Positions 1-10,100 of a stretch of 27,310 bases of DNA are shown piece after piece (within the stretch, counting starts at the first letter, position 1; each line of letters opens with the position of its first letter). Made by a program: the position numbers and the translations under genes. The notes below the pieces were generated by a model that saw only the letters and a program-made list of their open reading frames with translations, was not told where the DNA came from and did no database searches. The DNA is from Xanthobacteraceae bacterium (lineage in GTDB: Bacteria > Pseudomonadota > Alphaproteobacteria > Rhizobiales > Xanthobacteraceae), in NCBI GenBank assembly GCA_030043175.1, contig JASHYD010000014.1:1-27310 (forward strand). Reading direction: 5' to 3'.

Positions 1-957
1 TAGCTCGTCAATAAGGCGCCGACGAACATACCAACACATATTCAGCACATTATAGCTAATAACCTCTTCGGGCGTTGCTAAACCTTTGACTGAATAGATT
101 GGTGTCTCTATGCGGAACGCCGAAAACATGAAATTCGCATACCGGTGGACAACATCGCTCTCGTAACGCCGCAAGGTAACGTAGAATAGATTTTTCTGAC
201 TATCTCTAAGTAAACATCCCTCCGGGCCTTCTTTGTTTAATGCAACCGCTATCATCCTAGAAAACTCATACTCGTAAAGGTCTTTATAGCGCCAATCTTT
301 AGTCAATTCTCCCCAGGACCACCCGCCTGTGTCATTTACCTTTCCAAACAACCTCTGCCAACTCAGGGATCCCGACACGTAAGAGTCCGGGGGAATTGCG
401 TTGCTCTGCAGACTACTAAGATTTTGCTCGGAGAGAGTTATACGGACACTAAAATTTGGCACGAGATCGAAATTTAAAATATCACGCTTGACAAATGCCC
501 CAGCTATATCGCTGGCATTTCGTTCTAACATGCCTGGATTTACGTTTGGAAAGGCCTTCCATTCCGTAACATATATATTTTTAAGAAACGACCATATTTC
601 TTCAGTTGTAGTTGGCAGTGATTTGTATATTTGTAGAACTTTCGGCGGATCTATTTTAGGATCATGCATAACGATTATCGACTTGTTATTAGTATTATTA
701 ATGAAGCTTTCAAAGTTGCCACACTCCCAAAGACAATAGCTCCAGTCTGCATCGTCTCCGGTGTAAAGCAAAATAAAAATGTCTGTTGTTTCTAATTCAG
801 ATCTGATCTTTGACCGAAAATCAGTTCCATAACGAAATTGAGCAGCGTTGATTACAGTTATTTCTGGCCCGCTGGCAGCAGCGATAAGATCACCAACAGT
901 TTTTGCTGCAACACTATCAGTTGGCATCTTGTGGCTAATAAAAATTTTCAGGGACAT
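1..957 (-). CDS. TIR-domain protein, 3' end outside window
   Basis: Reading the minus strand from an ATG at 957 gives 319 codons with no stop before the window edge, so the C-terminus is missing. The ATG is preceded by GGAG at a spacing of 8. The N-terminus (KIFISHK at residues 4-10) starts like a TIR beta strand. Residues 59-66 (DIFILLYT) form the next hydrophobic strand, and WSYCLWE at 72-78 matches the TIR pattern W-x2-C-x2-E, with E78 at the usual catalytic position. Residues 170-319 form a second domain that I do not recognise. TIR domains of this bacterial type often hydrolyse NAD+ or make cyclic-ADP-ribose signals in phage defence; that is family knowledge, not shown here. The gene is much AT-richer than its neighbours, suggesting transfer. 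It is open at the edge and easily missed by ORF callers. Confidence 0.8.
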   Translation of the reverse strand, partial: MSLKIFISHKMPTDSVAAKTVGDLIAAASGPEITVINAAQFRYGTDFRSKIRSELETTDIFILLYTGDDADWSYCLWECGNFESFINNTNNKSIIVMHDPKIDPPKVLQIYKSLPTTTEEIWSFLKNIYVTEWKAFPNVNPGMLERNASDIAGAFVKRDILNFDLVPNFSVRITLSEQNLSSLQSNAIPPDSYVSGSLSWQRLFGKVNDTGGWSWGELTKDWRYKDLYEYEFSRMIAVALNKEGPEGCLLRDSQKNLFYVTLRRYESDVVHRYANFMFSAFRIETPIYSVKGLATPEEVISYNVLNMCWYVRRRLIDEL

Positions 958-1817
958 CTTTGTGCTCCGATGGGACGAACCGCTACGACACGTCTCAAAG
1001 TGCAAATTTGCACGTTAGTACTTATTAAAAAGAACCGGCGCATCACACCAACAATATTGCATCATAGCGAGTCTTGTCAGATGTCATGACTGTCGTCCTT
1101 TCCTTTGTTCGATAAGTATCCTAGTCTTGTCTCGGCAACTCAGAATGTGACGGGCGGCACACAAGTCGTCTTTCTCGCCGGCTCAGGGTGTGACCGGAAA
1201 CCGGTTATTGGTCATGACTGCCTTTCAATGCGAATTGCAAGCCGTGACCAACTTGAGGGGGGAAGGAACAAACAACGTTGTACGAGGGTTTCGATAAAGG
1301 CTCCGATGGCGCTTCGGGCTAGAAGCCATGAAACATCAACGGCACATACGGTAATTTATTACCTCGACACTTTGGCTCCTTGACAGGTCACATATTTGCC
1401 AGCGGCTCCACCTATCGCTCGCCTGACGAGTACGAAGCAACATTGGGGAGATTTCTAGGGGTCACGTCATTGCCTGAAAATCTCAATCACCGAGAACTGT
1501 ACCAATTTCCTGTCTCAGATAGGGGTGCGCCCCAAAAGTGTCACCGATAGATTCAGCCAAAATGGGCTTGTGTGGAGGGTGTAAGTACGGGCCGAGCCAC
1601 TCTGCCACACCACTGACGCGAACTTGACTCCCATCCCAGAATCAGCACGTTGATTCAGAACTTCAGCCTTTTGTCACGAACTCCTTCACCCGATCACCCT
1701 GGAGTGAACTAGGTCAGGGTGGTTTAGAAGCTCGTTTTCGGTATACGTACGAATTTAGGTTTCACTCGAAGCCCTGTCAGGTTGTATCGGCCTATTCAGT
1801 CAAGGCGCATCAGCTCT
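958..1817. other. Intergenic region with a possible gene relic
   Basis: No intact gene is supported across these 860 bases. In plus frame 3, positions 1332-1553 stay open and read like real protein (for example SPDEYEATLGRFLG, then LNHRELYQFPVSD) before a TAG stop. There is no start codon or ribosome site, so this could be the tail of a lost gene; I cannot name it. Two small inverted repeats are visible: GAATCA/TGATTC at 1639-1656 and CACCCTG/CAGGGTG at 1695-1721. The second lies about 100 bases past the stop of the leftward gene ending at 1818, but it lacks a T-run, so a terminator role is weak. Confidence 0.4.
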
Positions 1818-2384
1818 TTAGAAAAGCTTCTTGGGATCAATGATATCCGGCTCCTGGCTGGAGATCTCCTTCACACGCTTAATGAAATGAGCCGTGCCGC
1901 CAATATCGTCTCCCCCGCTGCCGTCCCACAGCGCGATCATTTGCACATTTCCATACCCTTGGGATAATTTCAACAGCTCATCGTTGCACGCCGAATAGGC
2001 GGTATCCGATTTCTGGAGACCGAGGTTGAATCGTGCATCTGGAGCCGTTTCCTCCCAGAGCCTGCGGAAGCGGCCCGACCAATCCCCGGTGTCGAGCCCT
2101 TCGACTGACGTAACCAGAAATTCCTCCGGTGAGAAAGGAAGAACAATCACCGTATCTATACTGAACGATCGACATACCTCGTGAAACAGAATGTCGCCAC
2201 CGCGAGCCAGGCTGCCAAATCCTTTTACCGTTTCGACGTTGCGAGTCCTAATATAGTGCGCCACACGGCGTGCGATTTCTTCACGTGCCGCAGTCACTAG
2301 TTCAGGTGGAAAGCGCGGTGTCGTGCGGTCGGGAAGATCGACCATATGGCCTGTAAAAAGGATCGACAGCGGGCTCGTTCTCAT
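1818..2384 (-). CDS. Free-standing SLOG-like Rossmann-fold protein
   Basis: The protein is 188 aa. The ATG at 2384 is chosen because AGGAA sits about 9 bases upstream; a longer frame opens at 2459 but its extra residues look non-coding. It aligns over its whole length with the last 190 residues of the 674-aa protein encoded at 4302-6326. Shared blocks are FTGHMVD (10-16; FAGHRVD in the other), RFPP (24-27), a glycine/serine turn followed by GGDILFHEVC (62-71; GSDILCHEIC), VLPFSPEEF (81-89; CLPMPKESF), ALWDG (151-155) and GGTAHFI (162-168). The pattern fits the SLOG/TIR-like Rossmann superfamily described from nucleotide-signalling conflict systems, where the domain is thought to bind or process nucleotides. 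That assignment rests on motif resemblance. No transmembrane segment is present. It is separated from the upstream patatin gene by about 430 bases, so it may have its own promoter. Confidence 0.72.
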   Translation of the reverse strand: MRTSPLSILFTGHMVDLPDRTTPRFPPELVTAAREEIARRVAHYIRTRNVETVKGFGSLARGGDILFHEVCRSFSIDTVIVLPFSPEEFLVTSVEGLDTGDWSGRFRRLWEETAPDARFNLGLQKSDTAYSACNDELLKLSQGYGNVQMIALWDGSGGDDIGGTAHFIKRVKEISSQEPDIIDPKKLF

Positions 2385-2818
2385 AGCTTTCGGTTCCTCA
2401 GACCTGCATAACGGCGCCAAAACCCGACGTTGTGGATATTCAGCAACGTCGAACTGCACGATAAGCTCAATTATACAGCATTTGATCCTGTCGACGCACG
2501 AGGGCTATCGGCTCATCGCTCGCGGGGACGGCGATACGGTGAGCGGTTAATTCAACGGGCGTAGACTTCAAGCTCGATTTCCTCGAGTATGACGCACGAG
2601 CGGTCCGTTTGTGGCTTGGCGCAACGGATCCATTAGCAGCAACCCCCCACCTCGGCGTACAGCCCTACGTATGCCTCCCCTGCCTCCATTTTGTGGTCAG
2701 AATGCCCACCACCCGCCAGGGGGCGACTAACCTAGCCAGTTCTCGCCAATAACCACGAGGGGGCGACATTAGATTGTGCCATCGAGGCCTCCCGCCGGGC
2801 GTCGGCGAGCTGGCGAGT
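2385..2818. other. Intergenic region without a supported gene
   Basis: Short frames on both strands here look like noise. An imperfect repeat built on GGGGGCGAC occurs twice (around 2717-2727 and 2759-2768). No T-tailed hairpin was found behind the patatin stop at 2819. Confidence 0.4.
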
Positions 2819-3991
2819 TCAACCAATAAACCGACTGAACGGCGCCATTTCCACAAATTTACTAGCATACGCCCGCCCAACGTCCTGCATCTTGCGAATG
2901 TTCGCCACCGCGTCCATTGCCGCCACATCCGCCGGGCTGAGCGTTGTCAAGCCCAGAGCGTCCAGGCCGGCTCGACTCAGATCGGGGTCGAAGCGGGCAT
3001 AAAGAAACTGACGCTCGCAGTCTTCCTCTAAGGGGAGGACGGCGCCCGTGATCGGGTCGCCCTTTCTCGGAATCATATCGCCGAGTTCACGATCAATGAC
3101 GGGGCCGAATACGCAGCGTCCGACCGTACGGCAGTTGACGTCCTGATCGACCGCCGACCCACCCATGAGCACCCCGGGCAGGTGACCGAGATTGCTTGTT
3201 ATGAATTCGCCTCGCGCGTCGAGGCTTTGGCCGAGCCTCGCTGCCGACCCCGTGCCGACGGAAATGACCATCATTTGGTTTTCCCCCGTGGGCCAGCACA
3301 GCCGGTAATGTTGCAACGTCGCCATTCGGTAGAGGAGGAACCCAGGATTGTTGTAAGGGGTGACACCGCCATCGACAAAGACGAAGGTCTTGGTCGGGTC
3401 GTTCTTGTCCCAGCTCACGATTTCGGGGGGAAAATATATGGGAGCCGCGGTGCTGGCGCGAACCAGATTCCACAGCGGAATCTCCAAGTTGCAATCTTTG
3501 CGGGTCCGGTCGTTGTAGCGGGCCAACGGGTTGCTAGAAATGGGCCAGGGCGAATCCGTCGTAGCATTGCGCGTTACGATCAACAGCAGGCACCTTAGAT
3601 CAGTCGCACCGAGCTTGCGATCGCCGAGCACCTCCATTAGCTTTTGCCTCAGGGGGTCGGCATCGTAAAAGTATCGCAGGCGGGTCAGCATTGCGGCCTT
3701 TTCGAACATTAGCGTCCCGGCGCTGATGTAGAAATTAATCAGATCCTCCACTGTTTTCCCGGCTGCGAGGCCTGCCGCAATGATGGCGCCAGTGCTGGTG
3801 CCTCCGATATAGTCAAAGTAATTGCCGAGGCGGAAGTCCCGGCCCGCGCCGGTCGCGGCCGCAAGCTGGACCTCGATCTTGCGCAGAATCTCCAGCGAGA
3901 TAATTCCGCGAATGCCGCCGCCGTCGAGTGCCAGCAATCGCCGCCGCCGCGGCTTGGCATACTTGTCGTCCCAGTTGTCGAGATAAGGCAT
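2819..3991 (-). CDS. Patatin-like phospholipase, likely effector of a conflict operon
   Basis: The protein is 390 aa. The ATG at 3991 has GGGGAG 6 bases upstream; the open frame runs back to 4114 but would then overlap the 84-aa gene, so the shorter form is chosen. Patatin hallmarks are all present: the oxyanion loop DGGGIRG (23-29), the nucleophile elbow GGTSTG (63-68, Ser66) and the catalytic dyad DGG (207-209, Asp207). It has no signal peptide or membrane segment, so it probably acts from the cytosol on the inner membrane. Patatins such as CapV in CBASS kill infected cells by degrading phospholipids once activated by a nucleotide signal. Twelve bases separate it from the 84-aa gene, and the sensor-like 674-aa protein lies upstream, so a regulated effector role is inferred. 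A metabolic lipase or acyl hydrolase cannot be excluded. Confidence 0.92.
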   Translation of the reverse strand: MPYLDNWDDKYAKPRRRRLLALDGGGIRGIISLEILRKIEVQLAAATGAGRDFRLGNYFDYIGGTSTGAIIAAGLAAGKTVEDLINFYISAGTLMFEKAAMLTRLRYFYDADPLRQKLMEVLGDRKLGATDLRCLLLIVTRNATTDSPWPISSNPLARYNDRTRKDCNLEIPLWNLVRASTAAPIYFPPEIVSWDKNDPTKTFVFVDGGVTPYNNPGFLLYRMATLQHYRLCWPTGENQMMVISVGTGSAARLGQSLDARGEFITSNLGHLPGVLMGGSAVDQDVNCRTVGRCVFGPVIDRELGDMIPRKGDPITGAVLPLEEDCERQFLYARFDPDLSRAGLDALGLTTLSPADVAAMDAVANIRKMQDVGRAYASKFVEMAPFSRFIG

Positions 3992-4002
3992 GGCTCTCCC
4001 CT

Positions 4003-4257
4003 TCATGCAACCGCAAATCCGCAGCGCCCTGCGCAAGTGTCTTCGTGTTGTGACTCTGGCAGTGGGGTGGTCTCCGCTGAGAGATCGGTCAATTCCGTGA
4101 CGAGTTCTTCCCAAATTGAAGCGCCGATGATCTCACGACCGTCGTTGGCGATGCGATAGCGCGCCATCAGATCGCTAGCGAGGAAAGACCGATTTTCTGG
4201 CGAACGACGATCGAGGGTTTCGGCAAGCTCAAACCGCAGGTGATCGAAACGCCTCAT
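4003..4257 (-). CDS. Small unknown protein in the patatin operon (84 aa)
   Basis: The ATG at 4257 is preceded by GGAG at a spacing of 8, and the stop lies 12 bases before the patatin start. The upstream 674-aa gene ends 44 bases earlier. The sequence is acidic and probably helical in its first two thirds (ELAETLDRRSPENRSFLASD, then SIWEELVTELTDLSAE), ending in a short tail with two cysteines (residues 75 and 79). I do not recognise a family. Its fixed place between a sensor-like protein and a lipase suggests an adaptor or an inhibitor holding the patatin in check; this is inference from position only. Confidence 0.7.
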   Translation of the reverse strand: MRRFDHLRFELAETLDRRSPENRSFLASDLMARYRIANDGREIIGASIWEELVTELTDLSAETTPLPESQHEDTCAGRCGFAVA

Positions 4258-4301
4258 AGCGGCTCTCCGAACGGTGAAGGTGGACTAACATCACGCAGCC
4301 T

Positions 4302-6326
4302 TCAGGCGGTGAGCTGCTTGGCGTCGATGCGGATCTCCACGATGGTGCCAGCGTCGTGCGCCAATCCTATCATGTGTGCCGTACCACCCGGCGCGTCTCC
4401 GGTTGTCTTACCATCCCATAGGGCGATCAAAGTGACCTTCGCGGCACCGCTCGCCTGCGCCATCTCGAGAACCCAGCGGTTCCCTCGCTCCCATGGGTTG
4501 AGACCGCTGTTCCGCAGCCATCGCGGCAGCTCCTCCTGATCGCTCAGCTGCAGAACCGGGCGCGAGGAGGCCAGTTCGAGGAAGCGGGCCCGCCAGTTCT
4601 CTTCGTCCGTGAACACCAGGCGACTAAAGCTTTCCTTTGGCATCGGCAGGCAGATCGTACTGCCAATCTCAAGCTCGCGGCAGATCTCATGACATAGAAT
4701 ATCGCTTCCGGGGGCGGCGGACGAAAGGACATGGACCCGCGTCGAGGGGTCAAGCACTGCCGTGAGCTTTTCACGGATGAGGTCGCGGGCTCTTGGTTCG
4801 CGGTCAGGAGGGAAGCGGGGCTTCTTGCGACCGGCCCCATCGACCCGATGCCCTGCGAAGACAATGATGTGGAGGTTCTTGTCTGGTTCGGAGCCCTCGA
4901 CGATTGCGTCCATCGTCCGAATGATTTCGTTAGCGAGGTCGGCTTTGACGCCGAGGAGAGCAAAGAGCTGCAGTTGTCCCTTCGTTGCATCCCAAGCAAA
5001 TCGACCATTCCTGGGAATAGCGTTCTTGTAGGCTTCGACCACGCGTTTATTGCGTTCCTCGACGAGGAACATCAGATCCGCGGCGCTGATCTTGGCCCAG
5101 AGCCGGTCGTCGTCGCTGAGGTCGGTTCGCGCCAGAGTCGCCTCAATGGCTTGCGAAACCATCGGCCGCGCCGCTTCGACCTGCCGTTTGAGCTCACCTT
5201 TGTAAGCGTTGGCCTGATCAGAATTGTCGAAGGCGTCTTGCCAGACGTCGCCGTCCGACAGAACCAAGGCAATGGTTCCTTGCTGCAGCGCGGCCAAGCC
5301 GGACCAATAATGATTTAAATCGCCGAGATATGCCCTGCGGTAAGCCTCGTAGGTCTCCCGAAGGGCTCGGTTTGTAGCAGTTTCACGTCGCTTCTCAGGT
5401 TCCGCCTGTGCTTCGAAGTCGAGGCGCCAAAGAGTTTTCAAGTTACGCGCCCGCAGGGCATTTGCCTCTGCCTGCTGGCTGGCGGATGACTTGTCGATCT
5501 TCAACACGCGCGCAATGGCCAGATTCGAGCTTTCCAGAAGCTCCGGCCTTTTTTCTTTTCGGTATTGGCGTTCGAAGAGGTTCGCCAAGGCGAGATTTGC
5601 TGAAAGGTCGTCGGGCTCGTTATCGCGGATGCGCTCCCAGGTTTTACGTGCTCCCGCGTAGTCCTTCAGATCCCACTGGGCCTGGGCCACAATGCGAAGC
5701 GCGGGCCACTGAAAGCGCAATCCCGCGACCTCGGAGGCCAGCAGTCGCAGCCAGCCCGCGGATGCCGCTGCTCTGGCCCGCGCAACGTCCTCCCCGAAAT
5801 CTGCAGGGACAGCTTGGACAGCCGCTGGATCAACCTCCGGCAGGTCTGGCAACATTTTGAACACAGGGCTGTCTGTTTCGCGATCGCTCACCAGCGTGGC
5901 CTTAATGGCAGCGGTCAAGACCGCGCACGCCGCTGCCGGATTACCCACGTCGTAAGCCACATACCGATCCGTCAAGATGTCAAATGGGGTAGAGTCGACC
6001 ACCGGACTACCCTTGATCAGGACGGTGCGTTTCTTGCGCAGCGCGTGCCGGATACCGAGCTCGTAAAAGACGTTCGCGTTGTGGTGGGTGATATCGCAGA
6101 CGACCAAGTCCGCCTCGATGATGAGCGAAAACATGTCTTCGCGTATATTTCCGGCGTCGATGATCTCCCCAGCCGTCCCTCCAACGAGGCCGGCACTCTT
6201 CAACGCTGGTTCGATGAGCTCCGCGTCCACATGCTCGAAGTCGACTGCGCCTCCCCCGGAATCTTTCTTGATACCGAACGGCCGAATAATAAATGTGCGC
6301 TGCTTGTTGGCCGGCGGCATATCCAC
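4302..6326 (-). CDS. TIR-like / TPR / SLOG-like three-part sensor or signalling protein
   Basis: The protein is 674 aa. A GTG at 6326 has a strong GGGGAGG site 6 bases upstream; an ATG two codons in (6320) is the alternative. Residues 11-145 form a TIR-like, deoxyribosyltransferase-like Rossmann domain: FIIRPFG (12-18), ADLVVCDIT (72-80) and NANVFYELGIRHAL (83-96). This N-domain usually precedes helical repeats related to the MAP3K TRAFs-binding (ASK1-type) region in bacterial proteins. Residues 180-480 are helical, with TPR-like repeats (ARKTWERIRDNEPDDLSANL around 226-245). Residues 485-674 are SLOG-like: AGHRVD (491-496), SSAAPGSDILCHE (535-547), LPMPKESF (560-567), ALWDGK (635-640) and PGGTAH (646-651). 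This last domain is homologous to the protein encoded at 1818-2384. There is no membrane segment. As the first gene of the operon with the patatin, it is the likely sensor or signal maker. The domain names are by motif recognition. Confidence 0.85.
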   Translation of the reverse strand: MDMPPANKQRTFIIRPFGIKKDSGGGAVDFEHVDAELIEPALKSAGLVGGTAGEIIDAGNIREDMFSLIIEADLVVCDITHHNANVFYELGIRHALRKKRTVLIKGSPVVDSTPFDILTDRYVAYDVGNPAAACAVLTAAIKATLVSDRETDSPVFKMLPDLPEVDPAAVQAVPADFGEDVARARAAASAGWLRLLASEVAGLRFQWPALRIVAQAQWDLKDYAGARKTWERIRDNEPDDLSANLALANLFERQYRKEKRPELLESSNLAIARVLKIDKSSASQQAEANALRARNLKTLWRLDFEAQAEPEKRRETATNRALRETYEAYRRAYLGDLNHYWSGLAALQQGTIALVLSDGDVWQDAFDNSDQANAYKGELKRQVEAARPMVSQAIEATLARTDLSDDDRLWAKISAADLMFLVEERNKRVVEAYKNAIPRNGRFAWDATKGQLQLFALLGVKADLANEIIRTMDAIVEGSEPDKNLHIIVFAGHRVDGAGRKKPRFPPDREPRARDLIREKLTAVLDPSTRVHVLSSAAPGSDILCHEICRELEIGSTICLPMPKESFSRLVFTDEENWRARFLELASSRPVLQLSDQEELPRWLRNSGLNPWERGNRWVLEMAQASGAAKVTLIALWDGKTTGDAPGGTAHMIGLAHDAGTIVEIRIDAKQLTA

Positions 6327-7137
6327 CTTATGCCTCCCCTCAAGTGCTCAAAGCCGGTCTCTGCCGGATTGTCTACCCGCCATGAACGCGAAAACGCCCA
6401 GCGCCGGAGCCGCGCGTTCTCTTGCCTTCGATACCATGATCGCGTGCATGTAAGTGTGAGATATCTCACAGTCAAAAGGAAGACGCCCGGGCTTTGCGGT
6501 TTGTTGCGATATTCGGCAAAATTGAGCACGGTCACCTCTCAAATCGAGATGGGCCGGATAGGGACACCTGCCGGCGCATTACCCACTGCCAGAAGGTCTG
6601 CGTAGACCATGTCGGCAGCCTGCGCCAAGGGGCGGCTAATCGACTCCCGAGCTGGACCGCCCGTTTTTTTGGTCATACGACTTGCCTGTTACAAATCATC
6701 ATACCAAAGCCATTTCGGTTCACCTCGACCGCAAGGTGGTTTTAATGAGTTTTCGGGGGACGGACGGCATTGCGATGAACCGCTTCGATATTCGACTGAA
6801 CGCACGGTTTTGATTACACGCCAAGCAGTGACCGCCTTCCTGCTCCGACCGATCGAAAAGCTCGGCTCGCCACTCTGGGACTAAATCTCGATTGACGAAT
6901 AGTTAACATTTGATTAACATTCGTTTTACACTATTTCGTTTGATCTCACTCGTTGACGAGCTCCTATTGCGTTTAGATCTGCAGTTCGCAAAACAAACCA
7001 CGCACTCGCGTACAGAGAGAGTTAATGAGTAGTAAAGCCAAGGTTTTTTGGAAAAAAGAGCGAAGTTGAATCCAGTATTTCGGCTAAGACAATCGCTTCG
7101 AGAACTAGTCACTCTCGAGTTATGAAAGTTGACAAAC
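6327..7137. other. Divergent intergenic region, 811 bases
   Basis: This stretch separates the leftward patatin operon from the rightward membrane-protein gene. Short frames on both strands (for example 6494-6745 and 6609-6884) lack convincing ribosome sites and do not read as protein. Composition becomes AT-rich from about 6890. The promoters of both flanking genes should lie here. Confidence 0.5.
6892..6920 (+). promoter_or_regulatory. Possible sigma-70 promoter with a TTAACAT direct repeat
   Basis: TTGACG (6892-6897) and TAACAT (6915-6920) are spaced by 17 bases. The heptamer TTAACAT occurs at 6903-6909 and again at 6914-6920, an 11-base (one helical turn) period that could be a tandem regulator site. 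It would leave a leader of about 210 bases before the gene at 7138. Pattern match only. Confidence 0.35.
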
Positions 7138-10100
7138 ATGCAAGTCGGCATCGACAGTCATTTGTTCCTGCTTGGTCTTAGCATCACGATAGCTTGGTTC
7201 GTCGTCAGGTTTCTGCTCGTCCCGAGGACGCGCCGCGCCCTCGCAACGGCTGGGCATCATGGACTTATCGGCGTCGGCGGACGGTTGGGACTCCTGACCA
7301 CGCTGCAATCGATCCTGGACGCGATGCTGGTTGCGGGTCTCTTCGTCGCGCTCTTCGCGCTTGCCCTGAACGGATACCTGGCAGGCCATGCCGACTCCAC
7401 TAACGACGCGACGATCCAGAGGATCACCGCCGTTCGCGACGGGGTCGAACAAACGATCGATCATCTGGGGCAGTTCTCGGTGCCCCTGTGGATCGGCAGC
7501 CTCGCTGTCCTGGGCCTCATCTGGCTCGCGGCGTCGCGCTCATCTTCCCGCCGGTCATGGCAGGCCGCTTTGACAGCCCGCCGTACGGCGTTCCATTCTG
7601 AAATTTCTGATGTTCGTGGCGACGAACTGCTGGCGCGCGCCCAGGGCATCGACCCGGCCGGCGTAGAGGCCCTTGAGGAAAGAACGCAGCGGCTCATTGA
7701 CGAAAACGACTCCAGGATCAGAGCCAAACAGACCGAGCCGGTTGCGAAATTCGGGGAAAATGTCGTCTCCCTCGATGACCTGCGTAACATCGAGCAGTCA
7801 GCGAGAACACAAGCGGCCAACACCGCGGACGCCAATATCAGTCAGGAAGAGCGCGACAGGCTCGTCCAGTTCGCCGATCGCCTGCGCGGGGACATAGACG
7901 GGATCGAAGGTCAGCTCGGCGTTGCACTCATGACGCTCAAAGGCACGCGCGAGGTCTCTCTGAAGGTCGCCAAAGCGGATCCCCGAGCGGCTATGGCGGC
8001 GGAAGAGCGCGACAGTGCGCTGCGCAGTCTGATCGTGGAAATGCAGCTGTCGACGCATAACGCCCTTTCGACCAGCAGATCGCAGCGGGAACCGGAACTG
8101 ATCCGTGAGTGGGTTGCGACGGGCGCCACCAGCGTCGCTACGGTGCGTACGACGTCCGCGCTTGGGCGATCGGCCCGTTTCGTCAGTCTCATCATCATAT
8201 TCCTGAGCTTCGTCGGGCTCGGCGTCATGGGGGTGGGGCCTGCCATCACTGCGAAAGCCGCTGCAATCTCACTGCAGCTGATGGGGTTGACTGCGGCGCC
8301 AGATCTCGCGAAGGCGGCCGACCAGGGCGCGGCCGACGCGCCACAATCCGATTCGCAGTCGCAACTGGCGTCCGATGAGGCAACAGTAAATTACCTCCGT
8401 CAGTCGTTCCGGAGTGCGATCGCCCGTGGCTTCATGGACGAGCGGGCGGCTTACCTCACCGCCCAGGGCCGCAGCGAGCGCGAGGTGGCGCGAGAGCGCT
8501 TTGAGCATGCGACTATCGAGGCGCGCCAGCGGGTGCTGCAGGCCACCGCTCGATTGGCCGCGCCGAGCCTGGAAAGCGGACGGCCGGCTCAGCGTTTCCG
8601 CTTCTCGGAAGATTTCTACCCCGACACCGGCGGTCCGGGCGCTGTTCTGGATCAGGCGATTGACCATCGCATCGAAATGTTCCAGCAGCGGGAGGGATTG
8701 TGGATCGCGCTGCGCACTGCGGCGGCGCGGCCGGCGCCCGCCGATCTGGCTGGCGACGCTTTTTTGAAAACGCTGTTCCCAAACATTGATTCGGGGAACT
8801 TCGGCATCCGTCTGTGGGCCGAGCGGGCCAGCATCGACTTCGCGCTTCAGACGGCCCGGAACGGGCGTGTTCCAGACAAAACCTACCACGCCCCGCCATA
8901 TCAGGACGGTTACGACTTCCTGACCGCGCGCGACCGTCGCTTGGTGGCCGATTACCAGGCCGACGCACCGCAGCGGATGAACCGCGCGGTTGCAGCGGTC
9001 CACGACGGCGCCATCGACCCGGGTTCGCTTCATAGGGACGTGCCGGCCGCGCTAGGCCGGCTGGTGCAAAGCCCTTATGACGATACATTCCCGCCGTCCT
9101 CAGGCGGCGGGGGTGGCTTCGGTCCGAATCCTCCAGAGCCGGATGGGCTGCACCCCTTCACGCCCCCTCCGAACCTAGGTCCGGGACCAAACCGTCCCGC
9201 GCGGCCGACACGCGTCGCTTCGGCAATCCCGTCGCGCTCTTACGCCAGGGTGCGATTCAGCGGCCGGATCGGCGGCGTCGTGATCGGGATCGACCCGCAG
9301 CCCGGCGGCGACGAACTCGACATACGGCGCTTCGAGTGGCAGCTGACGTCGAACATCGTCCAGCTCACGCTGGCCGACGGCGCTGGCTGGCAGGTCAAGC
9401 TTGGGCCGTACCACGCCGCCATCGTTCATCAGGCCCTTGCCTACGCGGCCGACGGGCGCGTGGTTACGGCAACGATGCCGCAGCCTCAGGCCTCCAACGA
9501 CGATGAGATCAAACTCGATGCGAGGCGCGTCGTCGTGCATCCGGCCTTGGAGGACACTGCCTTTGCCTGCCGGGCGATCGAGGTCGACCGGTTCGTGGAT
9601 GCGTTCACGATCCCGGACGACAAGTCGTCCGATGCCTTGAGCGAACGGATCACGGACGTGAGGGGTGCCGTCGACCGTCTTGGTACGCTTCTGCAGGTTA
9701 CGGCGGCCACACCGGCGTGGAAGCGCTCAGAAATCTCTGACTCGCGCAGCTTCGGTCGGTTCGTCCAGCCGATTGCCCGCCTCGCGCAGACATGCGGTAC
9801 GGACGCGCGATGCTTTCCGGTCGACCAGTACAAAACGTACGGATTTCGATTTGGCGGCGCTTCGGGCTTTCTTGCCTGTCTCGCTGAGAAAAAAGAAGCC
9901 GGCGCTTGTTTCAACAGCCTGGACGAGTCCCGCATTGAGACGAGCTGGCTGGTCGACAGCGGCGTGCGCGAAGCCCCCTTCCACCTTGACAGGAAATTCG
10001 CGTTCCTGACCGGTGAAAACGAAACGGCCGATCGCTTATGGCCGCTCGATTTCATGATACAGGCGGTCCCTCAGACCTTCGCGGAAGGTGACGTCCGCGT

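Noticed and set aside
4731..5318. 195-codon plus-strand frame
   Set aside because: Antisense to the 674-aa sensor gene, whose domains are clear.
8269..9033. 254-codon minus-strand open frame
   Set aside because: Antisense shadow of the large membrane-protein gene.
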